This document shows positions 15,148-23,233 of a stretch of 42,184 bases of DNA, piece after piece. Position numbers and translations under genes: made by a program. The stretch spans positions 8,496-50,679 of the forward strand of contig DARY01000016.1 of assembly GCA_002503545.1 (NCBI GenBank). The letters are read 5' to 3'. Within the stretch, counting starts at the first letter, position 1; each line of letters begins with the position of its first letter. This DNA is from Candidatus Methanomethylophilus sp. UBA78. Its GTDB lineage: Archaea > Thermoplasmatota > Thermoplasmata > Methanomassiliicoccales > Methanomethylophilaceae. The notes under the pieces are model-generated. The model saw nothing but the letters and a program-made list of their open reading frames with translations. It made no database searches and was not told the DNA's origin.

Positions 15148-15866
15148 TCGTCATCACCTTCTCCCCTGATCTCCTCGGAGAGCTCCTCCTCGTTCTGCAG
15201 GTCCTCCTCGGCCTCGTCCTCGACGACGTACTCCGGGACGGCCTCCTCGAAGACCCAGTCCTTCCTCCCGGCCGCGTATTCGACCAGCAGGTCGGCCCCG
15301 TCGTCGGTGCCGCGGACGATGATGACGTCGTTGGCCCTCAGCTTCATCTCGTCCTCCGGGTCGTAGGTCCACCCGCGGCGGTTCTTTATCGCGATGATCT
15401 TGCAGCCGGTGCTCGCCTCGATCTGCAGCCTGCCTATCGTGTTGCCGGTCATGGTGGAGTCCGCACTGATCCTTATCATCCTGATCTTCTCGTCGGCCTT
15501 CGAGAGCATCTCGGTGATGAACGGCCTCTTCTCCGGGGGGAACCTCAGCAGACTCACGATGTCGGAGGCGGCATCCGATATCCTGTCGGCGGCCGATGCG
15601 ACCTCGAGTATGCCGGAGAGCTGCCTCGCATCCTCGCGGGTCCTGCTGGAGAGGAGGACCTTGTACCTGGTGGCGAACTTGAGGTCGTCCATCTCGTCCT
15701 CCAGCCCGCGGACCCTCTCGGCCATCGAGGTGCTGTTGTACATCAGGGAGGCGTATGCGAGGTCTATGATGACCTCCGACATATCCTTCATCTCGGTCAA
15801 AAGTTCACGCACGGTCATATCGACGTGCTTCAAATCGGAAATATCATCTTGGTCGCTGCTAGGCAA
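15144..15866 (-). CDS. PhoU/TrkA-C domain protein (paralogue 2)
   Basis: The 240-residue protein aligns with the downstream paralogue along its length; compare MKDMSEVIIDLAYASLMYN with LKDTSEMMIDLAYSSLLYD. It adds a Glu/Asp-rich acidic C-terminal tail of about 35 residues. The PhoU-like helices span about residues 18-120 and the TrkA-C domain about 130-205. The longest frame starts with TTG at 15866. An ATG at 15818 (MTVREL) lines up better with the start of the paralogue, so the first 16 residues are uncertain. The divergent transporter gene starts at 16000. Confidence 0.75.
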   Translation of the reverse strand: MPSSDQDDISDLKHVDMTVRELLTEMKDMSEVIIDLAYASLMYNSTSMAERVRGLEDEMDDLKFATRYKVLLSSRTREDARQLSGILEVASAADRISDAASDIVSLLRFPPEKRPFITEMLSKADEKIRMIRISADSTMTGNTIGRLQIEASTGCKIIAIKNRRGWTYDPEDEMKLRANDVIIVRGTDDGADLLVEYAAGRKDWVFEEAVPEYVVEDEAEEDLQNEEELSEEIRGEGDDE

Positions 15867-15940
15867 CTCGGTTCACCCTGACCCAATAGGAATTGACGAC
15901 TCCTCTACGCTTACGCAGTATTTGATTGTCACTGCGTCTT

Positions 15941-15950
15941 GCATATATAA
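15941..15950. promoter_or_regulatory. TATA core between the PhoU/TrkA-C and transporter genes
   Basis: GCATATATAA contains the self-complementary ATATAT and could serve either strand. It lies 54 bases before the transporter ATG and about 80 before the TTG start on the minus strand, so both messages would carry leaders. Confidence 0.5.
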
Positions 15951-15999
15951 GAGGAAGGATTTGTCCGTCACCGATAAGCTATGGGCTGAGGGGATTTTT

Positions 16000-17253
16000 A
16001 TGTCGGGGGTTCGGACGAAGACTGGCAAATTCATTCAGCGGTACTCCTCCGCGATAACGATGGGCCTGACGGCACTCGTCATCGCCGGCACCGCCGACCT
16101 GTTCGCCGGACTCCTCCTGGACCAGATGGAATCCTATCTGCTCACCATCTCCGGCATGATGATACTGATCTACTCGGCCATAGGCATGCGCGGGAACATC
16201 TTCGGCGCCATGGGGAGCCGCATCGGCACCGCCATGAACATCGGTACCTTCGAGATGAGCTTGAAACGCGGCACCGTCCTCCGCGCCAACTTCGACTCCG
16301 CCATCGCCCTCACGCTGGTAATGAGCGTGGCCATGGGCATAACGACCTGGGCGGTCGCCCTCGTCTTCTTCGGCGGGAACGCGGGCATCTGGGACCTCGT
16401 GTTCATCTCCTCCGTGGGCGGCTTCTTCGCCGGCCTCGTCGTCCTCTGCTTCAACATCCTGATCGCCTACGTGGGCAGCAGGAGGGGCTGGGACGTGGAC
16501 AACATCTCCGCACCGCTGATCGCCGCCATCGGCGACATCGTCACCATGCCGATGATATTCCTGGCCACCTGGGTCTTCTTCGAGATCAGGGAGTTCTCCT
16601 CCGGCGGCCTGATCATCGCCGCCCTGTCCATTATCATAATCGTCCTCACGGTCGCCGACGTCGTCTACCTCATGACGAGGAAGACCTCCAAGAGGAACTT
16701 CTCGGGCGAGGGGAAGAGGATCTTCCGGCAGTCCCTGCCGGTCCTGATGCTGTGCCTCATATTCGAGATAGGGGCCGGTACGGTCATCCAGGGGGAGGAG
16801 GAGTCGCTGATATCCTACAGCGTCCTCATGATCATGCTCCCCGCCTTCCTGAACCAGGGGAACGCGCTCTCGGGCATGCTGACCTCCAGGCTGTCATCGT
16901 CCATCCACCTCGGTACGCTGAAGGCGAAATGGAACCCCTCGGGCGCGGCGAACGACTTCCTGATGATCTACATCTGCGCCATGGTCACCTTCGTCTACAT
17001 CGGGGTGATCTCCTACGGCGCCTGCATACTGTTCAACGGGGACAGCAGCATATCGTTCCCCGTTTCGCTGGCCATCATCACCCTGGCCGGTTTCCTGGCC
17101 ACGACCATACTGAGCTTCCTCTCCTATTACGTGGCCATAGCCACCACCAAGTTCGGTCTGGACCCGGACGACCACTCCATACCGGTGACCTCGTCCGTCA
17201 TGGACCTCCTCGGCTCGATGGTCCTGGTGGCCGTCATCGCGCTGTTCATCTGA
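16000..17253 (+). CDS. Tandem MgtE/SLC41-type divalent cation transporter
   Basis: The 417-residue membrane protein consists of two homologous halves of about five helices each. Each half carries the MgtE integral-domain signature. The first is RGNIFGAMGSRIGTAMNIG near residue 64; the second is NQGNALSGMLTSRLSSSIHLG near 285. Two fused MgtE domains without the cytoplasmic N/CBS domains is the SLC41 layout, so magnesium is the likely substrate. The ATG at 16000 is the only good start after the TATA core at 15941-15950. The divergent PhoU/TrkA-C pair probably provides the missing regulatory domains. Confidence 0.85.
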   Translation: MSGVRTKTGKFIQRYSSAITMGLTALVIAGTADLFAGLLLDQMESYLLTISGMMILIYSAIGMRGNIFGAMGSRIGTAMNIGTFEMSLKRGTVLRANFDSAIALTLVMSVAMGITTWAVALVFFGGNAGIWDLVFISSVGGFFAGLVVLCFNILIAYVGSRRGWDVDNISAPLIAAIGDIVTMPMIFLATWVFFEIREFSSGGLIIAALSIIIIVLTVADVVYLMTRKTSKRNFSGEGKRIFRQSLPVLMLCLIFEIGAGTVIQGEEESLISYSVLMIMLPAFLNQGNALSGMLTSRLSSSIHLGTLKAKWNPSGAANDFLMIYICAMVTFVYIGVISYGACILFNGDSSISFPVSLAIITLAGFLATTILSFLSYYVAIATTKFGLDPDDHSIPVTSSVMDLLGSMVLVAVIALFI

Positions 17254-17277
17254 CGCGGGCGCGGGCGCGGTTGTTTC

Positions 17278-17290
17278 CTATAAATATGGG
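17278..17290 (+). promoter_or_regulatory. TATA box of the purP operon
   Basis: CCTATAAATATGG is centred about 36 bases before the purP ATG, predicting a leader of about 10 bases. Confidence 0.6.
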
Positions 17291-17319
17291 CAACGGTTAC
17301 GGTACCGCAGGTAAATTAT

Positions 17320-18477
17320 ATGATAAGCAGAGACGAAGTGCTTGCCAATCTGGGACGTTACGACCAGAAGAAGGCCAGGATCGGAGTCCTCGCCTCACAC
17401 TCCGCCCTCGACACCTGCGACGGTGCCACGTCCGAGGGTTTCAGGACCCTCGCCGTGTGCCAGAAAGGCAGGGAGAGGACCTTCAACAACTACTTCAGGA
17501 CCCAGAGGGACGCCTCGGGCAACGTGGTGAGGGGCGTCGTCGACGACACCATGCTCCTCGACAGGTTCTCCGACGTCCTCCGCCCGGAGAACCAGAAGTA
17601 CCTGATGGACACCAACACCCTCTGGGTGCCCAACAGGTCCTTCACCTCCTACTGCAGCATCGACCAGGTGGAGAACGACTTCAAGGTCCCCCTGGTCGGG
17701 AGCAGGAACCTCCTGAGGTCGGAGGAAAGGGGAGGCCCCCAGGACTACTACTGGCTCCTGGAGAAGGCCAACCTGCCGTACCCCAAGAAGGTCGAGAAGC
17801 CCGAGGACATCGACGGACTCACCATAATCAAGGTCCACCACCACGTCAAGAAGCTCGAGAGAGGCTTCTTCACCGCCAAGGACTACGACCAGTACGTCGA
17901 GAAGTCCCAGGAGCTGATAAGGCAGGGCGTCCTCGACGAGGATTTCGAGAAACACGCCAGGATGGAGCAGTACATCATCGGTCCCGTCTTCAACCTCGAC
18001 TTCTTCTACGACCCGCTCGAGGAGAAGGGGGAGAGGGTCGAGCTGATCGGCGTCGACTGGAGGTTCGAGTCCTCCCTCGACGGATACGTGAGGCTCCCCG
18101 CGAAGCAGCAGGTCGAGCTCGAGCAGGACGGCATCATCCCCGAGTACACCGTCTGCGGACACAACTCCGCCACCCTGAGGGAGTCCCTGCTGGACAACGC
18201 GTTCGAGATGGCCGAGAAGTACGTCAAGGCCACCCAGCAGTACTACAAGCCCGGGATCATAGGTCCGTTCTGCCTGCAGACTTGCGTCGACAAGGACCTC
18301 AACTTCTACATCTACGACGTCGCCCCCAGGATCGGAGGCGGCACCAACGTGCACATGTCCGTCGGACACCCGTACGGCAACACCCTGTGGAGGACGAACA
18401 TGAGCACCGGGAGGAGGCTTTCCATGGAAGTGAGGAAGGCCATAGAGCAGGAGCGCCTCGAGGAGATAATCACATGA
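17320..18477 (+). CDS. purP: FAICAR synthetase PurP (ATP-grasp)
   Basis: PurP is the archaeal enzyme that formylates AICAR with formate and ATP, the penultimate step of purine synthesis. The 385-residue protein begins with GVLASHSALDTCDGA (residues 22-36), which is typical of the family. The ATP-grasp part includes GFFTAKDYDQYV and the metal-binding YDVAPRIGGGTNVHM near the C-terminus. Length is normal. The TGA overlaps the ATG of the following membrane-protein gene (ATGA), so the two are translationally coupled. Confidence 0.93.
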   Translation: MISRDEVLANLGRYDQKKARIGVLASHSALDTCDGATSEGFRTLAVCQKGRERTFNNYFRTQRDASGNVVRGVVDDTMLLDRFSDVLRPENQKYLMDTNTLWVPNRSFTSYCSIDQVENDFKVPLVGSRNLLRSEERGGPQDYYWLLEKANLPYPKKVEKPEDIDGLTIIKVHHHVKKLERGFFTAKDYDQYVEKSQELIRQGVLDEDFEKHARMEQYIIGPVFNLDFFYDPLEEKGERVELIGVDWRFESSLDGYVRLPAKQQVELEQDGIIPEYTVCGHNSATLRESLLDNAFEMAEKYVKATQQYYKPGIIGPFCLQTCVDKDLNFYIYDVAPRIGGGTNVHMSVGHPYGNTLWRTNMSTGRRLSMEVRKAIEQERLEEIIT

Positions 18478-19235
18478 TGGCGGGAAGGAAAGGCCTCTTC
18501 ATCCTGCTGACCGCCGTCATGGCCCTGCTGACCGCATCCTTCGTCACGGCGGCGGACGGCTCCGAGGGATCGGGGGTCGCGACGGCGACCGCCGACGGTT
18601 TCAAAGACGGCAAGGAGGGGACGGTGTCCTTCTACGTGACCAACGATGAGGGACGCGAGATAACCGCCGTCTTCGCGGTATACGTCGACGTGTCCTACGG
18701 GGACATAGAATCGGCGACCCCGTACAGGACCGAGGAGCGGCAGCTGAGCGACGGGGTCAACAACGTGAGGATCAGCTTCTCCCTCGGATCCGGCAGCCAC
18801 ACGGTCATCGTGAAGGCATCCTCGGACGACACGGAGTTCACGCCCGACTACACCGTGATCAGCGTATCCGTGCCCGAATCCATATGGTCCAGCGCCGTGA
18901 CCTACGTCACCATCATAGTGCTCGCGGTAATCATCGTCATAGGAGTGTTCTACTACATCCGCAGCAAGCCGAAGGCCGCCCCGACGACCACCTTCACCGA
19001 ACTCGAGAAGGAGAAGAAGAAGTCCGAGAGCGCCGAGGCATCCCCCGCGAAGGGCCCGAGCACCGAGAAGAGGAGGTACGGCAAGGCGGAGGAACCCGCC
19101 GCTCCTGCACCCGCGCCCGCACCTGCCGAGGAGAAGAAGGCGACCTCCTTCACCGAGCTCGAGAAGGAGAAGAAGAAGAAGGAGAAACCCGAGGCCGCCA
19201 AGAAACTCAAATACACCTCCTCCAGAAGGAAATGA
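18474..19235 (+). CDS. Signal-peptide membrane protein with repeated cytoplasmic motif
   Basis: The 253-residue protein has a signal peptide (about residues 1-27) and an extracellular beta-rich domain (about 40-135, CARDB/APHP-like in pattern). A transmembrane helix (142-162) and a charged cytoplasmic tail follow. The tail holds two near-identical copies of FTELEKEKKK (residues 174-183 and 226-235), separated by a Pro/Ala-rich linker. The ATG at 18474 overlaps the purP stop; another ATG follows immediately. Function is unknown and coupling to a purine gene is unexpected. Confidence 0.7.
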   Translation: MMAGRKGLFILLTAVMALLTASFVTAADGSEGSGVATATADGFKDGKEGTVSFYVTNDEGREITAVFAVYVDVSYGDIESATPYRTEERQLSDGVNNVRISFSLGSGSHTVIVKASSDDTEFTPDYTVISVSVPESIWSSAVTYVTIIVLAVIIVIGVFYYIRSKPKAAPTTTFTELEKEKKKSESAEASPAKGPSTEKRRYGKAEEPAAPAPAPAPAEEKKATSFTELEKEKKKKEKPEAAKKLKYTSSRRK

Positions 19236-19246
19236 GGGGTCACCCT

Positions 19247-19272
19247 CCCTTTTTAAGGGGGTTTTGCTTTTT
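19247..19272 (+). terminator. T-rich end of the purP operon
   Basis: After the stop at 19235 the plus strand has three T-runs in a row (CCCTTTTTAAG, GGTTTTG, CTTTTTA). Oligo-T tracts are enough to stop archaeal RNA polymerase. Confidence 0.5.
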
Positions 19273-19277
19273 AAAAA

Positions 19278-19300
19278 GGTCCCGCCTCCCGGGCGGGACC
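19278..19300. repeat. Perfect 9-bp inverted repeat
   Basis: GGTCCCGCC (19278-19286) and GGCGGGACC (19292-19300) form a 9-bp hairpin with a five-base loop. On the minus strand it is followed by TTTTTAAAAAG, a terminator layout, yet no minus-strand gene lies upstream of it. On the plus strand it sits directly before the TATA core of the next gene. Confidence 0.6.
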
Positions 19301-19301
19301 G

Positions 19302-19311
19302 AAATATATAT
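19302..19311 (+). promoter_or_regulatory. TATA box of the DUF5654-like gene
   Basis: AAATATATAT is centred at 19306. A start 25-27 bases on would fall at about 19332, within the first codons of the conserved reading frame. Confidence 0.55.
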
Positions 19312-19329
19312 CTACGAACGGGCTCGTAA

Positions 19330-19602
19330 GCACTAAACAAGGCTGAGTCTTTCAGAATTCAGTTCCTGGAATCCCTGTCCGCGCTGATCGTATCGGCTTT
19401 CGGACTGGTAGCTGCACTTGCATGGAACGAGGCAATCAAGCAGATGATCAAGGCCCTCTTCGAATCCGAAGACGACCTCCTCGGTCTCACCATCTACGCA
19501 CTGCTCGTCACCGTCATCGCGGTCGCCGCGACGATGCTGATCACCAGGGCCACCAACAAGGCAAAGGCAGCTCTTACCCGCGGAAAGAACGACGAGGAGT
19601 GA
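19330..19602 (+). CDS. DUF5654-like small membrane protein, no canonical start codon
   Basis: The frame between the TAA at 19327 and the TGA at 19600 encodes 90 residues with two transmembrane helices and the family core FGLVAALAWNEAI. A charged loop (ESEDDLLG) and a basic/acidic tail are also present. It reads ALNKAESF from its first codon. The first ATG in frame is at 19438, inside the second third, which would destroy the first helix. No ATG, GTG or TTG precedes it. The TATA core points to a transcript starting at about 19330-19335. Either translation starts at a non-standard codon (CTA 19333, ATT 19357, CTG 19366) or the start has been lost. The left end given here is the limit of the open frame. 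Confidence 0.6.
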   Translation, partial: ALNKAESFRIQFLESLSALIVSAFGLVAALAWNEAIKQMIKALFESEDDLLGLTIYALLVTVIAVAATMLITRATNKAKAALTRGKNDEE

Positions 19603-19642
19603 ACTCCTCCCTCTTTTCCGGGAAACCTCTTACCCTTTTTAC

Positions 19643-19678
19643 AAAAAAATCGTACCGGCATGCGGTCACGCACGCCGG
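19643..19678 (-). terminator. Terminator of the aRF1-argS-GNAT operon
   Basis: On the minus strand a 10-bp stem (19655-19678, CCGGCGTGCG with CGCATGCCGG, one G-U pair, four-base loop) is followed by a run of seven T (19643-19649). It begins nine bases past the GNAT stop. Confidence 0.7.
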
Positions 19679-19686
19679 CATGGGAC

Positions 19687-20184
19687 TCAGAGCCTGAGCT
19701 TGGGGTCCTTGAGGTCTATGAGCGCCACCATGCGGCGGTCCATGAAGAACCCTATCTTCTTGTGGAGCATTATGGAGGGGGCGTTTTCCGGGGAGATCAT
19801 GCTGTGGGCGGCCTCGGCTCCCTGGGCCTGACCGGCGCGCAGGGTCTCCCTGAGGAGCCTGTAGCCGATCTCGTTCCTCCGGACCAGGGGGTCCACCCCC
19901 ATGTTCTCTATCCAGACCAGGTTGTTGCAGTCCGCCACGTGGTGGAGCATCTGGGCGAAGATGAACCCGTATATCTCCCCGTCCTCCTCGGCGACGAAGC
20001 TGAGCCCGCTGTCCAGGTAGGGGCGGAAATGGCTGGGGCTGCTGACCCCGAGGTTGTCCTTCCACTCCTGCGGGAGGTCGTCCCATTTGTTCTCGATGGT
20101 CTCCTGGAAGTACTCCCTTATGCAGGAGACCTCCAGTTCGCGGACCTTCTTCAGGTCCTTGAGCTTCATGGGGCGGAATTCCAT
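19687..20184 (-). CDS. GNAT-family N-acetyltransferase
   Basis: The 165-residue protein has the GNAT fold: a glycine-containing acetyl-CoA loop (RRNEIGYRLL, near residue 105), the preceding WIENMGVDPLVR strand, and a C-terminal HKKIGF segment, as in RimI-like enzymes. The acceptor is unknown; protein N-termini or a ribosomal/tRNA target would fit the neighbours. The ATG at 20184 shares a base with the argS stop (TGATG), making it the third gene of the aRF1-argS operon. Confidence 0.75.
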   Translation of the reverse strand: MEFRPMKLKDLKKVRELEVSCIREYFQETIENKWDDLPQEWKDNLGVSSPSHFRPYLDSGLSFVAEEDGEIYGFIFAQMLHHVADCNNLVWIENMGVDPLVRRNEIGYRLLRETLRAGQAQGAEAAHSMISPENAPSIMLHKKIGFFMDRRMVALIDLKDPKLRL

Positions 20185-21935
20185 CACATCGCCTCGGGGG
20201 CACCCATACCCAGACACCAGAGGACGTTGCCGAGCACGTACTTGGTGCACTCGACGAGCGTGAGCCTCGCGTCCCTGCTGGCACCGGCCTGCAGGACGGG
20301 GACCTGGGCGTAGAACTGGTTGAAGGCGGCCGCCACGTCGTGGCCGTAGGCCGGCATCATGTTGACCCTCTTCGTGGCGTCGATGTCGGCGAGGACGGAC
20401 TCGAACCGGGAGAGGACCTTGGCCAGCTTGACCTCGTACTCGTCGGTCAGCTTGGACCCGTCGGTATCCCTCGCGAAGTCCCCGGCCTTCCTCAGGATGC
20501 TGCAGGCGCGGGCGTGGACGTACTGGAGGTAGGGTCCGGAGTTGCCGTCGAAGCTGAGCGCGTCCTCCCATTTGAAGACGAGCTGCTTGTCCGCCCCGAC
20601 GCGAACGATGTTGTACCTGACGGCCCCGACGCCGATGTCCCTGGCGATCCCCATGATCTCCTCCTCGGTCATGTCCTTACACTTGTTGCCGTCGACGATG
20701 GCCTTGTAGGCCCTGTCGGTGGCCTCGTCCACCAGGTCGTCGAGGTAGACGACGACCCCCTTGCGGGTGGACATCCTGCCCTCGGGGAGGGACACGAACG
20801 CGTAGAACAGGGGCTCCGGCTTCTTCTCCTCGCCCATGATCTGCAGGGCGGATACCAGCTGCTGGGACCCCAGCTTCTGGTCCTCCCCGAGGACGTCGAT
20901 GACCCTGTCGGAGCGCGAGAACTTGTCCTCATGGTACGCCAGGTCCCTCGTGGTGTAGAGGGTGGTGCCGTCGGAGCGGGTGAAGGTGAACTTGGTGTTC
21001 TTGCCGTGGATGCCGAAGTCCTTGAGGTCGACGTACCAGGCGCCGTCCTCCTCCTGGCCGGCGTACTTGCTGGCCTTGAGCCTCTCGACGATGTCCTTCG
21101 CCGCACCGTTCTTTATGAACTCCGACTCCCAGGTGTACCTGTCGAGATGCACGTTGATGTCCGCGAGGGTGGCGTTTATCCCGCCCAGCATCGTCTCCGC
21201 GACCTTCTTCACGTAGTCGATGGTCTCAGCGTCGCCCGCCTCGAACTTCCTGAGCATCTGGGCGATCTCCTCCTCCATGGGAGGGTTGTTGTGGATCTTC
21301 TTGGTGGCCACCCTGTAGTTGTAGACCAGCCTGTGGTCGACCTTGGGGTTCTCGTCGGGCTTCTCCGTCTCCTCGATCTCCCTGCGGACCTCCTCGGGTG
21401 TGACATGGGCCACTCCCCAGGACATCATGACAACCTGCTTGCCGACGTCGTTGACGTAGTACTCGGTCGTCACGTCGTGGCCGCGCATGCGCAGGCAGCG
21501 GGCGAGGGTGTCGCCGATGATCGGGTTCCTGGCCCTTCCCACGTGCACGGGTCCGGTCGGGTTGGTGGACGTGTGCTCCACGTTCACCCTTATGCCCGTC
21601 TCGGGGGACTTCCCGAAATCCTCCTTCCTGGCACTTACCTCCTCGAGCACGTCGCTCACGAGCGGCACGCTGTCGACGGTGAAGTTGAGGTACCCGTTCA
21701 GCGCGGAGAGGGACGATATGAGGCCCCTGGGCGTCTCGATCATGCCGGCTATCTTCTCCGCGACGGCGACCGGCGGCATCCTGAGCGCCTTGGACATCGT
21801 GAAACACGGAATAGCCAGATCTGCGTTGTCCGGGATCTCCTTGACTATCTTCAGGTCGGCGGGGGCCCCCATCTCGGCCAATGCCGCGAGCACCGCCTCC
21901 TCGCATTCCCTTTCGAACTCTTCCTGTACTTTCAT
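20184..21935 (-). CDS. argS: Arginyl-tRNA synthetase
   Basis: The class I synthetase charges tRNA-Arg. The 583-residue protein has the N-terminal Add-1 domain and the HIGH-equivalent HVGR within NPTGPVHVGRARN (near residue 128). A KMSKS-equivalent MSTRKG lies near residue 386. The DALR anticodon-binding domain ends with QFYAQVPVL and LGNVLWCLG-type helices. It starts five bases after the aRF1 stop, preceded by GAGTGATTCC, and is followed by an overlapping acetyltransferase gene. Confidence 0.95.
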   Translation of the reverse strand: MKVQEEFERECEEAVLAALAEMGAPADLKIVKEIPDNADLAIPCFTMSKALRMPPVAVAEKIAGMIETPRGLISSLSALNGYLNFTVDSVPLVSDVLEEVSARKEDFGKSPETGIRVNVEHTSTNPTGPVHVGRARNPIIGDTLARCLRMRGHDVTTEYYVNDVGKQVVMMSWGVAHVTPEEVRREIEETEKPDENPKVDHRLVYNYRVATKKIHNNPPMEEEIAQMLRKFEAGDAETIDYVKKVAETMLGGINATLADINVHLDRYTWESEFIKNGAAKDIVERLKASKYAGQEEDGAWYVDLKDFGIHGKNTKFTFTRSDGTTLYTTRDLAYHEDKFSRSDRVIDVLGEDQKLGSQQLVSALQIMGEEKKPEPLFYAFVSLPEGRMSTRKGVVVYLDDLVDEATDRAYKAIVDGNKCKDMTEEEIMGIARDIGVGAVRYNIVRVGADKQLVFKWEDALSFDGNSGPYLQYVHARACSILRKAGDFARDTDGSKLTDEYEVKLAKVLSRFESVLADIDATKRVNMMPAYGHDVAAAFNQFYAQVPVLQAGASRDARLTLVECTKYVLGNVLWCLGMGAPEAM

Positions 21936-21940
21936 TGGAA

Positions 21941-23176
21941 TCACTCGACCCTGTACCTTAGCAGGGCGGCTATGCCTCCGAACGCCTTGAGGAGCATCTC
22001 CCCCTCCTCCGAATCGCCGGATATGAGCTGCATGTCGGAGTTGTAGGCCTCGGAGAGCTCGAAGAAGTCGTCGACCAGGTCCAGACTGCTGGCGACCTTG
22101 GCGTTGGTCCCGCACTCGGGGCACTTGACGTCGAGCTCCGGGTCCTCCACGGTCATGTCGAACTGGTGCCCGTTGGGGCACTGGCACTTGGCGCGGTACT
22201 TCCTCAGCTCGCTCGAGATGAGGAAGGTGTCGACGGCGCCGAGGTCGGCCATGCGGCGGACCATGTCCTCTCCGTAGGCGGACAGACCGCCGTCCGTCTT
22301 CCTGATCTCCCTGAACAGCCTCTGCACCATCTCCTTCTCGGCGGTGATCTGCATGTCGACTATGGCGCCCTGGGCGGCGTCGACCAGCTCCTTGAGCCCG
22401 GACTCGTCCGTGTAACCGGTGTCGAAGAAGGGCTTCACGACCTTCTTCTGGAGCTCGTGGTGCAGGTACTCGTTGTTCGCGAAGAACTCCTTGGTCATGC
22501 CGGGACCGCCGATGATGATGCCCTCGATGTCCATGATATCCTCGAGGAAGCAGGTGGTGCAGGCGTCCCCGACCTTCTTGAAGAACTCGTGGGCGGCGAT
22601 CTCGATCAGCCTCTCGAAACGGACGGACGACTGACCTCCCTGGTGGTGCTTCGAGGGGACGAGGGAGTCGAAGTGCTTGAGCATCTTGATCCTCGTACCG
22701 GCCAGCATGCCTATGGTGGCCTCCTTCCTGTCTATCACGACGAGGCCGTAGTACCTCTTGTCGACCAGCATGCCGTCCAGCGGCTCGGTGAAGAACGATG
22801 AGTCGCACCTGTACATGAAGGCGGTGATGGACTCGGGGGGCTGGATGACGTACTGGACCATCTTGGTCTGGTCGCCGGCGCGGGGGACCTCCCCGCAGAA
22901 TATGACCACCCCGTTCTCCGGGATCTTGGTGAACGTCTTCAGACGGGCGGCGATGGACTCGATGGCGCCCGTGACGTTCTTCATGGTGGTCTTCGATTTG
23001 ATGTTCGATGCCTGGGACTGTTCGTCCCTCAGGTAAGCCATGACGTCGGAGATCAGCTTACCGTACGGAATGTACACCGATATGAGCTCGGTGCCTTTTC
23101 CTCGATAGTTCTTGATCTCTTCCATGGCTTTCTTGAAGTCATAGCGTGCTCTGCTGACAGAATTGTCGTTTGCCAT
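21941..23176 (-). CDS. prf1: Peptide chain release factor aRF1
   Basis: The 411-residue class I release factor has the codon-recognition NIKS motif (residues 58-61) and the hydrolysis motif GGQ (180-182, in HHQGGQSS). It also has the C-terminal zinc ribbon with C-x-C ... C-x2-C. Archaeal aRF1 reads stop codons for all genes. In a genome that never ends genes with TAG, its contacts around NIKS and VIFCGEV would be worth comparing with those of archaea that do use TAG. The ATG at 23176 follows GAGGT. It heads the aRF1-argS-GNAT operon. Confidence 0.95.
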   Translation of the reverse strand: MANDNSVSRARYDFKKAMEEIKNYRGKGTELISVYIPYGKLISDVMAYLRDEQSQASNIKSKTTMKNVTGAIESIAARLKTFTKIPENGVVIFCGEVPRAGDQTKMVQYVIQPPESITAFMYRCDSSFFTEPLDGMLVDKRYYGLVVIDRKEATIGMLAGTRIKMLKHFDSLVPSKHHQGGQSSVRFERLIEIAAHEFFKKVGDACTTCFLEDIMDIEGIIIGGPGMTKEFFANNEYLHHELQKKVVKPFFDTGYTDESGLKELVDAAQGAIVDMQITAEKEMVQRLFREIRKTDGGLSAYGEDMVRRMADLGAVDTFLISSELRKYRAKCQCPNGHQFDMTVEDPELDVKCPECGTNAKVASSLDLVDDFFELSEAYNSDMQLISGDSEEGEMLLKAFGGIAALLRYRVE

Positions 23177-23193
23177 GTTGAAACCTCAACAAT

Positions 23194-23202
23194 GATTTTA
23201 TC
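23194..23202. promoter_or_regulatory. TATA core between prf1 and pyrH
   Basis: GATTTTATC lies 22 bases from the prf1 ATG and 36 from the pyrH ATG. A second core, CTATAAAAG at 23217-23225, lies 45 bases from prf1 and would leave room for its GAGGT site. Which core serves which gene is unresolved. Confidence 0.45.
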
Positions 23203-23233
23203 CCAATCCCCCTTCACTATAAAAGGGTTAAGA

